Notes under the pieces: model-generated
Told to the model about the DNA's origin: nothing
The model's database searches: none
The model's input: the letters and a program-made list of their open reading frames with translations, nothing else
DNA from: Bifidobacterium colobi
GTDB taxonomy: Bacteria; Actinomycetota; Actinomycetes; Actinomycetales; Bifidobacteriaceae
Assembly (NCBI RefSeq): GCF_018555455.1
Contig: NZ_JAFEJU010000002.1
Coordinates: forward strand, 62,001-126,000
Reading direction: 5' to 3'
DNA length: 64,000 nt
Program-made: the position numbers and the translations under genes
Shown here: one piece after another, positions 51,878-61,100 of the stretch
Layout of the letters: each line of letters begins with the position of its first letter
How positions within the stretch are numbered: the stretch's first letter is position 1

Positions 51878-53119
51878 ATGACCGCAGATATTCATTTCTC
51901 ACCGCTTGCACTGACCCGTGCGCTGCCGTTCCTGCCGCTCGCGCAAGGCGATATCGACTACCAAGTCGATCGTCGCAGCGAGCCAGGGCTTATTGACGAG
52001 TTGCTGCAGAATCCCAATACCAAAGTGATTCTGACCCGTGCAGGTCGCATCGCCGTGCCGCGCGGACAGGGCGAACTCGTCGACTACGAAAACGTCAAAA
52101 TGCGGCTCGCCACATTGCCCGGCGCCTACGTGACCGCGGAACTCAACCGGTACCCCGAGGCGGTAGCCATGTTCCTCGGCTCCTACGGCGGCGTGCGCGG
52201 CGAATCCGTGGTGGCAGTGGATATCTCGCGTGTGCCTGCGCCGGGTGAACACACCGATACGCACCATCATGCGGGCAGTGCAGCCGGATGCGACGGCTGC
52301 ACCACGGCAGGCCAGCATGGTACGACTGCCAGTGTGACCGGCGTGCTCGGCACCGAGGATCACGGTACCGTCGACGGTGCGCTCAGCGTACCGGATTCCG
52401 CCGGTCAAGGTGCCGACGATGCATTCGATGAAACCGTCGACCTCACAACGCAACAGCACCCGCAGCCCAAGCCAACATTGCTGCAACAGTCCGTGGAACG
52501 ATTCGATTGGGTCGATTTGCGCGGTTTTGCGCCACATGCCAACGCGCGCGAAGCCGGGCAGGCCACCAGCGCCATCACCCTGAGCATCTGGCACTCCCGC
52601 CAACGGTTCTGCCCCACCTGTGGCGCACCGGTCGAAACAGCGCTCGCCGGATGGGCGCAGCGTTGCTCCAATGCGGCGGATGGACACCGTATTCTGTTCC
52701 CGCGCGTCGAACCGGCGGTAATCACTGCCATCGTGGACGGACAGGATCGTCTGCTGCTGCAACACAATGCCGCATGGAAGGACGAACGACTCTACTCGGT
52801 GTCTGCAGGATTCGTGGAGGCGGGGGAGAACCTTGAACATGCATGCCGCCGCGAGGCTTTGGAGGAAACCGGCATCAAGCTCGGCGAAGTGCGCTACCTC
52901 GGCTCCCAGCCATGGCCGTTCCCGGCGTCATTGATGATGGCGTTCAAGGCGCACGCCGTGACTACGGATGTGCATGTGGACGGTGAAGAGACCGTTACCG
53001 CGCGCTGGGTCACCCGCGACGAGTACACCGCCGAACTGATCTCCGGACGCATGGCGGCACCGGGGCGTGCCACCATTGCACGATACATGATTGAGGAGTG
53101 GCTCGGACGTGAGCTGTAA
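51878..53119 (+). CDS. nudC: NADH/NAD+ pyrophosphatase (NudC type) with insertion
   Basis: A 413-aa Nudix enzyme that cleaves NADH to NMNH and AMP and may decap NAD-RNA. The Nudix box is GFVEAGENLEHACRREALEE followed by TGI (near residue 310), and the family-specific SQPWPFPASLM follows near 346. The zinc ribbon FCPTCG is present near 243, but its second CxxC is replaced by RCSNAADGH. An N-terminal domain precedes an extra stretch of about 75 residues (near 125-200) rich in His, Cys, Gly and Asp. The usual length is 260-310 aa. It is translationally close to the hydrolase upstream. Confidence 0.9.
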   Translation: MTADIHFSPLALTRALPFLPLAQGDIDYQVDRRSEPGLIDELLQNPNTKVILTRAGRIAVPRGQGELVDYENVKMRLATLPGAYVTAELNRYPEAVAMFLGSYGGVRGESVVAVDISRVPAPGEHTDTHHHAGSAAGCDGCTTAGQHGTTASVTGVLGTEDHGTVDGALSVPDSAGQGADDAFDETVDLTTQQHPQPKPTLLQQSVERFDWVDLRGFAPHANAREAGQATSAITLSIWHSRQRFCPTCGAPVETALAGWAQRCSNAADGHRILFPRVEPAVITAIVDGQDRLLLQHNAAWKDERLYSVSAGFVEAGENLEHACRREALEETGIKLGEVRYLGSQPWPFPASLMMAFKAHAVTTDVHVDGEETVTARWVTRDEYTAELISGRMAAPGRATIARYMIEEWLGREL

Positions 53120-53169
53120 GGTAGCCGCAGGCTCGCCGAATATGGGGAATATGGGATAGGCTTATGACT

Positions 53170-53571
53170 ATGAGTGAAGAAACTGAACAGCCATTGAACC
53201 TGGACATTCCCGATCATCTGGAATACTCCGACGAGCATGTCTGGGTCGATCGCTCCGGCGAGCTCGCCATCCTCGGCATCACCGAATACGCCGCCGACCA
53301 GCTCGGTGAACTCGTGTTCGTGGATTTGCCCGAACCTGGTTCGCGCGTCGAAGCGGGCGACGAAATCGTGGAATTGGAATCCTCCAAGGCCGTGCAACCG
53401 ATGATCAGCCCGGTGGCTGGCGTCATCAAATACGTCAACCGTGATGTTTCGGACGATCCGTCCGTTATCAACGGCGATCCGTACGGTGAAGGCTGGATCT
53501 TGAAGGTCGAGCTTGACGACGATGAGCCCGACCTGCTGACCGCCGAGGAATACGCCAAGGTGATTCGCTGA
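53170..53571 (+). CDS. gcvH: Glycine cleavage system H-like lipoyl protein
   Basis: A 133-aa lipoyl-domain protein. YSDEHVWVDRSGELAILGIT at the start and VFVDLPEPGSRVEAGDEIVE are GcvH hallmarks; the lipoylated lysine is Lys73 in ELESSKAVQPM. No gcvP or gcvT gene is present here, so it may act outside glycine cleavage, for example in lipoate relay or with another partner protein. An ATG also exists at 53164, but the -10-like TAGGCT (53157-53162) ends 7 nt before the ATG at 53170, and no ribosome site is present, so a leaderless start at 53170 is preferred. Confidence 0.9.
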   Translation: MSEETEQPLNLDIPDHLEYSDEHVWVDRSGELAILGITEYAADQLGELVFVDLPEPGSRVEAGDEIVELESSKAVQPMISPVAGVIKYVNRDVSDDPSVINGDPYGEGWILKVELDDDEPDLLTAEEYAKVIR

Positions 53572-53618
53572 AGCCATTCGTAGCGTTCTCATAGCACCCA
53601 TGGCCTATAGTTAGGGGC

Positions 53619-54965
53619 ATGAGAAGCCCACGCGAGGATTTTGAAGCCGCAGGCAAGCGTCTTGAAGCGTTGCATCTGTTGCATCGCGGCGAGACGCATG
53701 CGCCTGTGGGCGCAGATGATGCGACGCGCAACACCGCAGCCGGTGACTCGCCGGCAGCCGCCGGTACGTCCACCGGTAATGCCGACGATGCCATGCCTAC
53801 GGTGCCGATTCCCGCGCGCAGTGCCGTCACCACCTTTGACGCAGCCTCCAAACGTGAGCGGATTGAGGTCAAGCCCCCGCTGATTCGTCTGATGCGCCGC
53901 GTTATTACCAATACATTCGGCGTGTGGTCGCATGCGTCCGCGCTCGTAGCGCAGCGGCTCGGCTGGTTCCCTCGCGTGGAGCCTTATGTGGGCTACGGCA
54001 CCGGCGACTACTCGCGCCTGATTTGCCGAACGGTGTACGCGCCGGTACATGGTCAGTCCGGTCTGCTGATTCGCGGCATCCGCGGCATGCTCACCATCCC
54101 TGCACCGCGCACGCATGTACAGGCCAGCATCGATGACACCCCGCTCAACACCGTGCAGATTGGGGACTCGGAAGTCTACGACAAAGTCGATCGCAGCCGC
54201 GACCTGAGCGGTGAATACGCGATTTCCGATTCTGCAGGCTACCTTGATCTGGTGGCCGAACACCGTCTGACACCCGGCATCCATCGTGTGTCCTACAGTG
54301 TGGACAACCGTAAACCGGTGAGCGCCAACCTATACACCATTCCAGCCAGCGCCAAAGTGGGCATCATCTCGGACGTGGACGACACCATCATGATTACCCA
54401 GGCGCCGGTGCTCTGGAAGGCCGCCTACAATCTGCTGTTCCTGAATCCCAAGAAAAAAGCTTCGGTACCGGGCATGAGCGTACTGTTCGCGCGCATATCC
54501 GATCTATTCCCGGATGCGCCGTTCTTCTATCTTTCCACGTCGCCGTGGAATGTGGAAAGCTCGATTCGCCATTTCATCACCGACCATGGTTTCCCGGAAG
54601 GTCCGCTGCTCTTGCGTGACCTCGACCCACGTCCCAAGACGTTCGTGCCGTCCGGTCCGCAGCACAAGCTGGAGTTCGCCGAGCAGCTGATGGCCGACTT
54701 CCCGGATATGAAGTTCATTCTGGTCGGCGACGATGGACAGAAGGATCCCACTACCTACGCCACCATCGCCAAGCGCTATCCGGGTCGCGTGCTGGCCATC
54801 GCCATCCGTCAACTGAGCCCCAAGGAAACCCCGGGACTTGCTTCCGTGGCGGGACTTACTTCCACGCAGCCGATGCCGGTCACCGAAGTGCCGGTGTTCA
54901 CGGGCACCACGGGCGCGAACATTCTCAAAACCATGCTGCCGTACCTGAAAGAGCATGCACGGTAG
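53619..54965 (+). CDS. App1-type phosphatase (DUF2183 family)
   Basis: A 448-aa protein. The C-terminal half carries the phosphatidate phosphatase APP1 catalytic domain: the DxDxT motif IISDVDDTIMITQAP near residue 250, FFYLSTSPWNVESSIRHFI near 308, and VGDDGQKDPTTYATIAKRYP near 369, as in HAD-like phosphatases. The N-terminal 90 residues are alanine- and threonine-rich. Members remove phosphate from phosphatidic acid in yeast; bacterial substrates are uncertain. TATAGT at 53606-53611 ends 7 nt before the ATG with no ribosome site, another leaderless candidate. Confidence 0.87.
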   Translation: MRSPREDFEAAGKRLEALHLLHRGETHAPVGADDATRNTAAGDSPAAAGTSTGNADDAMPTVPIPARSAVTTFDAASKRERIEVKPPLIRLMRRVITNTFGVWSHASALVAQRLGWFPRVEPYVGYGTGDYSRLICRTVYAPVHGQSGLLIRGIRGMLTIPAPRTHVQASIDDTPLNTVQIGDSEVYDKVDRSRDLSGEYAISDSAGYLDLVAEHRLTPGIHRVSYSVDNRKPVSANLYTIPASAKVGIISDVDDTIMITQAPVLWKAAYNLLFLNPKKKASVPGMSVLFARISDLFPDAPFFYLSTSPWNVESSIRHFITDHGFPEGPLLLRDLDPRPKTFVPSGPQHKLEFAEQLMADFPDMKFILVGDDGQKDPTTYATIAKRYPGRVLAIAIRQLSPKETPGLASVAGLTSTQPMPVTEVPVFTGTTGANILKTMLPYLKEHAR

Positions 54966-55023
54966 CGCAAGTGTGCGCTATGCCGGGGCATAAGTCCCTT
55001 ACCGGCGCGTACAATCGCGTGAT

Positions 55024-57555
55024 ATGACTGAGAAGACCCAGCAGAGCGAAGCAATGAAGCCGCCCGTGGCCAAGCGCGAACCCACGCGCCGCGAATTTCA
55101 CGGTGACGTGTTTATCGATAACTACGAATGGATGCGCAATAAGGAATCCGACGAAGTACGCGATTATGTAGCCGAGCAGAACCGGTATTGCGAAGCGCGT
55201 ATGAGCCATCTGGCAGGGATGCGCCACACATTGTTCGAGGAACTGAAAGCGCACGTGGAGGAGACGGACATGTCCGTGCCCACGCGCATCAACGATTACT
55301 GGTATTTCACCCGCACCCAGCAGGGCAAACAGTACGGCGTGCAATGCCGTATGCCGGTACGTGGCGCCGACGATTGGGATCCGCCGGTGGTGGACCCGCA
55401 AGGCGCGCCCGGTTCCATGCCCGGCGAGCAGGTGGTATTCGATGCCAATGTGGAATCGGAAGGTCATGATTTCTTCCGCTTGGGCGGTTTGGATTTGAGC
55501 CATGATGGCCGTTGGATGCTGTACGGCGTGGATGTGAGCGGCGACGAGCGCTACGATTTTCGCATTCGCGACCTTGACGAAACCCTGCGGCAGGGGCATC
55601 CGGTGGAGTTGCCGGAGCTGTTCGCCGGCATCGGCGGCGCATGCTTCACGCCGGACGGCCAATGGGTGTTCTGGACCGAGGTCGATGACTCGTGGCGTCC
55701 GTGCGCCATTTGGCGTCACCATGTGGGCGCGCCGGTGGACTCTGACGTCTGCGTGTACCGTGAGGCCGACGAGCGGTTCTGGGTGGGCGCCGGCATCAGT
55801 TTCGATGAACGCAGCATTGTGATCGGCACTGGCTCGAAAACCACCACCGAAGTGCTGATGCTGCCGGTGGCCACGCCGGAAGGTGAATTCCAAGCGTTTA
55901 TTCCCCGCAAAACCGATGTGGAATACGATGTGAGCTTCGCTTGCTTCGAAGGTGCGGGGGAGCACGGCGAAGATGTGCCGCTGGCCGTGGTCTACCACAA
56001 CGCCAAGAATCCGAATTTCGAAATCGATGTGATTGATATGCGCGCGCACAAGCCACCGTATCGCCTGGGCGAAGGCGTATGCGTGGCAGCGGGCTCGCCG
56101 TACGGCTGCGAACAGGGTGAGCCGGACAGGCCAATCACCGAAGCGTACTTTAACCCCGGTAATCCCACGATTCTGCAGGGTGCGCATGGTCTTGGTATAG
56201 AAGGCATCGCCTTGCATAAGTATTTCGTGACGCTGAGCTATCGCTCGGATGGTCAGACGCGCGTGGCATACACCACTAAAGCCGCGGCGGCTGAGGATTT
56301 TCTGGCCGGCCGTCCGTGGCGATTCACGGAACTGTTGCCGCCGCCGCTCGACAATGACTGGGATATGGTCGCCGCCGACCGCTTCGACGAAACCGGTGAC
56401 CATGGCGAACGACTGTGGACTGCGGATTCGGCGCCGCAGGACAGTACCTCTTCGTTCGACGGTGCGAGCGACGATCATCTGCCCGGCGAGACCCGACGGT
56501 TGTACAGCATTGGTACCGGCGGCAATCCCTCCTATGATGCGCCACGCATGCGCTACTCGTTCGCCAGCTACACTCGCCCCGGCGAACTGCACGAAATCGA
56601 CCCTGCCGCCGGCCGCGATACGTTGCTGAAGCGCGGCAAAGTGCTCGGCAACTTCGACCCGCGCGATTATATGGAACGTCGCGTATGGATCACTGCACGC
56701 GATGGCGAACGGATTCCGGTCTCGCTGGTGTGGCGTCGTGACTTCCCGGCGCAGGATTCACCGATGTTCATCACCGGATACGGTGCGTATGAAATCTCAT
56801 CGGATCCCGGTTTCTCCGTGGCCCGCCTAAGCATGCTCGATCGCGGCGTGCTGTATGCGGTGCCGCATATTCGCGGCGGCGGCGAAATGGGGCGCGCTTG
56901 GTATGAGCAGGGGCGACGACTCAATAAGAAGCATTCGTTCGAGGACTTTGTGGATGCCACGCGCGCGTTGCAGGCCGCTCATTTGGCTGATCCTCGGCGC
57001 ACTGTGGCCAATGGTGGCTCGGCAGGTGGTCTGCTGATGGGCGCGGTGGCCAATATGGCACCGGAATGCTATGCCGGCATTGAAGCGGATGTGCCGTTCG
57101 TGGATGCGCTGACTTCGATTCTGAACCCGGATCTGCCGCTGACCGTCACCGAATGGGATGAGTGGGGCGACCCGCTGCATGATGCGGATGTGTACCGGTA
57201 TATGAAGTCGTACACGCCATACGAGAATGTGCCGGTTGCTGAGGTCGCCGAGACTGCCGAGACCGCTGAAACTGCTGAAGCCGCTGTGACTGCGGAGTCC
57301 ACTGCAGCCACTGAGCCAGCTGTTTGCGGTAAGGACTTCCCGCGCATCTTCATCACCACTTCGATGAACGACACCCGCGTGCTCTACGTTGAGCCATTGA
57401 AATGGTTGGCGCGCCTGCAATCCGCAGGAGTGGACGCCGTGGCGAAAATCGAGGTCGAAGCCGGCCACGGCGGCTTGTCCGGACGATACAAGCAGTGGGC
57501 GGAAGTCTCCTACGAAAACGCCTGGTGCTTGGCGGTGATGCATATCACGCGGTAA
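55024..57555 (+). CDS. ptrB: S9-family serine peptidase (oligopeptidase B type)
   Basis: An 843-aa cytosolic oligopeptidase. The N-terminal beta-propeller (about 80-540) limits substrate size; the catalytic alpha/beta domain follows. The triad is Ser666 in NGGSAGGLLMG, Asp783 in SMNDTRVLYVEP and His815 in EAGHGG. HIRGGGEMGRAWYEQGR near 618 is a family motif. Oligopeptidase B is normally about 690-710 aa; the extra length comes from loops, including an alanine/glutamate/threonine repeat (ETAETAETAEAAV) near 740-765 between Ser and Asp. No ribosome site; TACAAT at 55010-55015 ends 8 nt upstream, suggesting leaderless initiation. Confidence 0.92.
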   Translation: MTEKTQQSEAMKPPVAKREPTRREFHGDVFIDNYEWMRNKESDEVRDYVAEQNRYCEARMSHLAGMRHTLFEELKAHVEETDMSVPTRINDYWYFTRTQQGKQYGVQCRMPVRGADDWDPPVVDPQGAPGSMPGEQVVFDANVESEGHDFFRLGGLDLSHDGRWMLYGVDVSGDERYDFRIRDLDETLRQGHPVELPELFAGIGGACFTPDGQWVFWTEVDDSWRPCAIWRHHVGAPVDSDVCVYREADERFWVGAGISFDERSIVIGTGSKTTTEVLMLPVATPEGEFQAFIPRKTDVEYDVSFACFEGAGEHGEDVPLAVVYHNAKNPNFEIDVIDMRAHKPPYRLGEGVCVAAGSPYGCEQGEPDRPITEAYFNPGNPTILQGAHGLGIEGIALHKYFVTLSYRSDGQTRVAYTTKAAAAEDFLAGRPWRFTELLPPPLDNDWDMVAADRFDETGDHGERLWTADSAPQDSTSSFDGASDDHLPGETRRLYSIGTGGNPSYDAPRMRYSFASYTRPGELHEIDPAAGRDTLLKRGKVLGNFDPRDYMERRVWITARDGERIPVSLVWRRDFPAQDSPMFITGYGAYEISSDPGFSVARLSMLDRGVLYAVPHIRGGGEMGRAWYEQGRRLNKKHSFEDFVDATRALQAAHLADPRRTVANGGSAGGLLMGAVANMAPECYAGIEADVPFVDALTSILNPDLPLTVTEWDEWGDPLHDADVYRYMKSYTPYENVPVAEVAETAETAETAEAAVTAESTAATEPAVCGKDFPRIFITTSMNDTRVLYVEPLKWLARLQSAGVDAVAKIEVEAGHGGLSGRYKQWAEVSYENAWCLAVMHITR

Positions 57556-57575
57556 TCGTTGCCGCTTCACCAAAG

Positions 57576-57642
57576 CCCCCGATTTGCCGCTGTTGTGCTG
57601 CGCGTCGATTGCGACGCAGCACAACAGTGCGGCAATCGGGGG
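57576..57642 (+). terminator. Long terminator-like hairpin after ptrB
   Basis: CCCCCGATTTGCCGC followed by TGTTGTGCTGCG pairs with CGCAGCACAACA and GCGGCAATCGGGGG, with small bulges and a compact tip; TTCTTCTC follows. The stem is over 25 bp in total. Confidence 0.8.
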
Positions 57643-57667
57643 TTCTTCTCTATGTCCTTATATATAA

Positions 57668-57735
57668 GGTGCGTGTCGTGCAGGGTGTTTGCCGCTCAAG
57701 GTGTGTGCTACTCAAGGTGTGTGCCGCTCAGGGTG
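57668..57735. repeat. Imperfect 16-bp tandem repeats
   Basis: At least three units of the type TGTGTGCCGCTCAAGG (57686, 57702, 57718), with more diverged units on either side. They lie in the intergenic region between ptrB and the surface-protein gene. Confidence 0.75.
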
Positions 57736-57790
57736 CGAGTCGCACAGCATAGAGGATGGAGAGGCCGCGCGTCGGCTGCTTGGCTTTCTC

Positions 57791-57846
57791 TGTTCTGTTT
57801 CCGTTGTTCTGTTTCCTTTGTTCTGTTCCCGCTGCTTTGTTCCCAT
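57791..57846. repeat. Four tandem 14-bp pyrimidine-rich repeats
   Basis: Units TGTTCTGTTTCCGT, TGTTCTGTTTCCTT, TGTTCTGTTCCCGC and TGCTTTGTTCCCAT run without gaps. They are about 300 bp upstream of the surface-protein start. Confidence 0.9.
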
Positions 57847-57865
57847 TGTCCTGCAAACGTAATCA

Positions 57866-57915
57866 ATGCAAACATTTGCATATCGGCGTTTCTTAACAAA
57901 AAACGCTGAAATATC
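57866..57915. promoter_or_regulatory. AT-rich inverted repeats upstream of the surface-protein gene
   Basis: ATGCAAACATTTGCAT (near 57867-57882) is a near-palindrome, and GGCGTTTCTTAACAAAAAAC continues to GCTG so that GCGTTT pairs with AAACGC. These may be regulator sites or part of the promoter. The rest of 57643-58149 has no supported gene; an open frame 57866-58153 ends in ATGA overlap with the next gene but shows no recognisable protein. Confidence 0.5.
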
Positions 57916-58149
57916 AACATTCATATGGTTTTGCATACTTATGCACTGTGTGATATCTTGTCAGCAGAAGAAGAACGAACCAGCCACCGTTGGCAGCCCG
58001 TCGATGAAGCCGGTTGCTGTTGCCGCAAGTCCCAGAAGGACGGCAACCCCAGCTAGTTCCATACGGGCGTCCCCGCAGAACGCTGGTCACACATACGTCC
58101 GGGCGTATTTGCTGGCGCTCGGGTTACAAAGAGGGATGGGAGATCCCGC

Positions 58150-61100
58150 ATGAGCAAGGCCATGCATCAAGACAAGCAACGTCATGCCAAGCTGTACACC
58201 AAGGTTGCCGCCGCCATAGCGGCATTGGCGACCTTATTCGCCTGCATGATTGTGGGTGTCGGCTCCGCCGAGGCTGTGGAACGCAACCTCGCCGACTACG
58301 TTGATAAGGGTGACCAGACCTCCACGGTGATGGTGTGCCGCGGCGGTTCCTCCTGCACCACTTGGGAACCGTATGTCGAGGGCATGAAGCTGGACTACAA
58401 CGACAAGATTCGTGCCAACATCCGCTGGGCCATCCCCAATAACATCCAAGTCAAGAAGGGTGACGTCTTCGTCTACGAGCTGCCCAAGGGATTGCAATTC
58501 GACACGTCAGGCAAATCCTATCCGCTGTATAACGGCGGTGATGTAGACGGCAGCTTCACCATCAAGGACGGCAAGCTCATCGCCACCTACACCAAGGATG
58601 AAGGCTCCAACGTGACCGGTCGCGCCTCCATCGACGCCACCATCACATCGAAAAGCATCGGCAACAATGACGGCGGCAAGCAGGAATTCGATTTCCCGGG
58701 CCATGGCAAGGTGACCGTGGATGTGACGCCTATTCGCCAAGTGGTGGCCAAGAAGCAGAAGGGTGCCTCGGTGGCCGGGCAGCCTGATCTGTTCGACTTC
58801 CGCATCAAGGTTGATTCCACCGGCACCAACAGCAACATCACATTGAACGATTCGATGGGTGACCTGCTTTCGCTCGCCGACCAGAACCAGTGGCCGCTCG
58901 CCATCTACACCGACGCCAACTGCACCAAACTCTGGAACGGTCAGTTCACCATGACCGGCAATGAAGGCGATAAGAACTTCTCCGTCACCATTCCCACCAT
59001 CCCCGACAACACCACCCTGTACGTGCGCTATTACGTCAAGGGCGACCGCAACAAGCTGATGGATTCCACCGGCAAGGGCAGCGCCAGCGTCGATGAACGC
59101 ACCAATAAGGTGGTCTACAACTGGGACGGCAACACCGAAGGCGATAAGGAAACCGAAAGCCGCATCGACGTGGACACCACATGGTCGGTCAGCAAGAAGG
59201 GCGCGCTTGAAGGCAACAACAACGCCAAGTGGACCATCACCATCAGCCCCGGCCAGTACGGCAATGCCAACGGAACCAAGATTCTCGATACGCTTGGCCC
59301 TGATGTTGAGGCTCCCACCGGTCCGGTGACCATGACCTGCTACGGCAAGACCGCCGACGGCGGCATCAGCTGGTACCCCACTGTGGATTGCGCCACCGGA
59401 CAGCCGTCCGGCAATGGCGATGCGGCGAAGACCACGGTGGACTGGAATGCGTTGGCCAACGGCACATTCCAGCTCTCCAACGATCTTGGCCAGTATGTCA
59501 TCGAATACACTACGCCGCTGAACAATGTGCCCGGCGACAGTGATTCCACGTCGAAGACCTGGACCAACACCGTGGATGTGACTCCGGGTGATGGCTCGGG
59601 CATCATCAGCCGCCCCGGTACCGTGACCATCGACAACGATAAGGGCGATATCAGCAAGCAGTATGTTGGTTCGGCAACCGAACGTAAGCATCTTCCATGG
59701 CTGACCACATTCACCGCCGAAAAGGACGTGAACACCGTAGTCATCGAGGATACGCTCGATCTCGACGGCAAGGGCAAGAGCATCGGCGACTACCAGACCT
59801 TGGACGCCGACAGCATCAAGGTCTGCAAGGACGCCGACTGCAAGGCGCAGTACACGGCAGCCGATTACACGCTGAACACCACCGAAAAGAGCTATACGCT
59901 GCGGTTCACCGCGGGCCTCAAGCAGGGTGAGAAGCTGTATGTGTCGTATTCGTCCACAGTGCGCGACGGCGTGAACGTGACCACATTCCATAACGGCACC
60001 ACGGCGTTCGGCAAGTATGCACATGCCAAGCACACCGTGACCACCGACAATATGGACAAGAGCGCCATGTACAACAACGATCACCGTATGGATTGGTCGC
60101 TGAAGGTGCACGATATTCCGGAAACGGCCAACAATGTAACCATCACCGATACACTGCCGGAAGGCACGGTGTACGTGGATGGTTCGGTAAGCGCCAGGAA
60201 GTCGCAATACAATGCCTCCAGCGCGCTGAGCGGCGTAAGTGCGAAAGCCAACGGCGATGGCACGGTGACCTTCACCATCGCCCCCGGTTCCCCGGCATTC
60301 AAGCGCGCGCTCACCGACAACCTGTACATTGTCTACGGCATTCAGGTCGCGGATTACCTCAACGCACCGGCGAACAAGGAATACTCCAACAGCGCGGTGA
60401 TTTCCATCGACGGCCAAGCCCAGGCTCCGGACGTGTCGTCGCAATGGTATGGGCCGGGCGATCTGCTGGATAAGCAGGCCAAGTACGACGACGACACGGC
60501 ACCGTTCGTGGAATACACCATCGATGTGAATCCAGGTGCATTCACCCTCAACAAGGGCAATGCACTGACCTTGACCGATACGATGAGCAGCGCACTGTCG
60601 CTGCGCATGGACTCCATCAAGGCCGTTGACGCCAATGGCAAGGCCATCGACGGATGGACCTACGCCTACAATCCCGAACAGCATCAACTGACCTTCTCCC
60701 TGCCGGATGCCAAAGCCATTACCGTCAGCTATAAGGCTCAGGTACTGCTGAATACCGGCGAGAATCTCAAGGCTTCCAACAAGGCGGTGCTCAAGGGCTA
60801 TGAGGAGCACGGTGGCAGCACCACGAATACGTTGGATACCATGGTGGTCGAATCCAAGGGTGAGACCACTTCGGAAACATTCGGCCTGAAGGTCTACAAG
60901 TACGCCGGTTCCGATGCGGCAGCCAAACTGCCGGATGCCGAATTCGTGATCGAAAAGGTGCCGATGAAGTCCACGGCGGGCACCAAGTGGACCGTTGACG
61001 AAGACCATGCGGAGAAGATCGGCACCATTACCTCCGGTGCCGACGGCTACACCACCACGCAATATGGTCTGCTCGCCGACAATGTGTACCGCGTGCGGGA

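Noticed and set aside
57866..58153. A 95-codon gene overlapping the surface-protein start by ATGA
   Set aside because: No ribosome site, unrecognisable sequence, and it crosses an inverted repeat; translational coupling is possible but unsupported.
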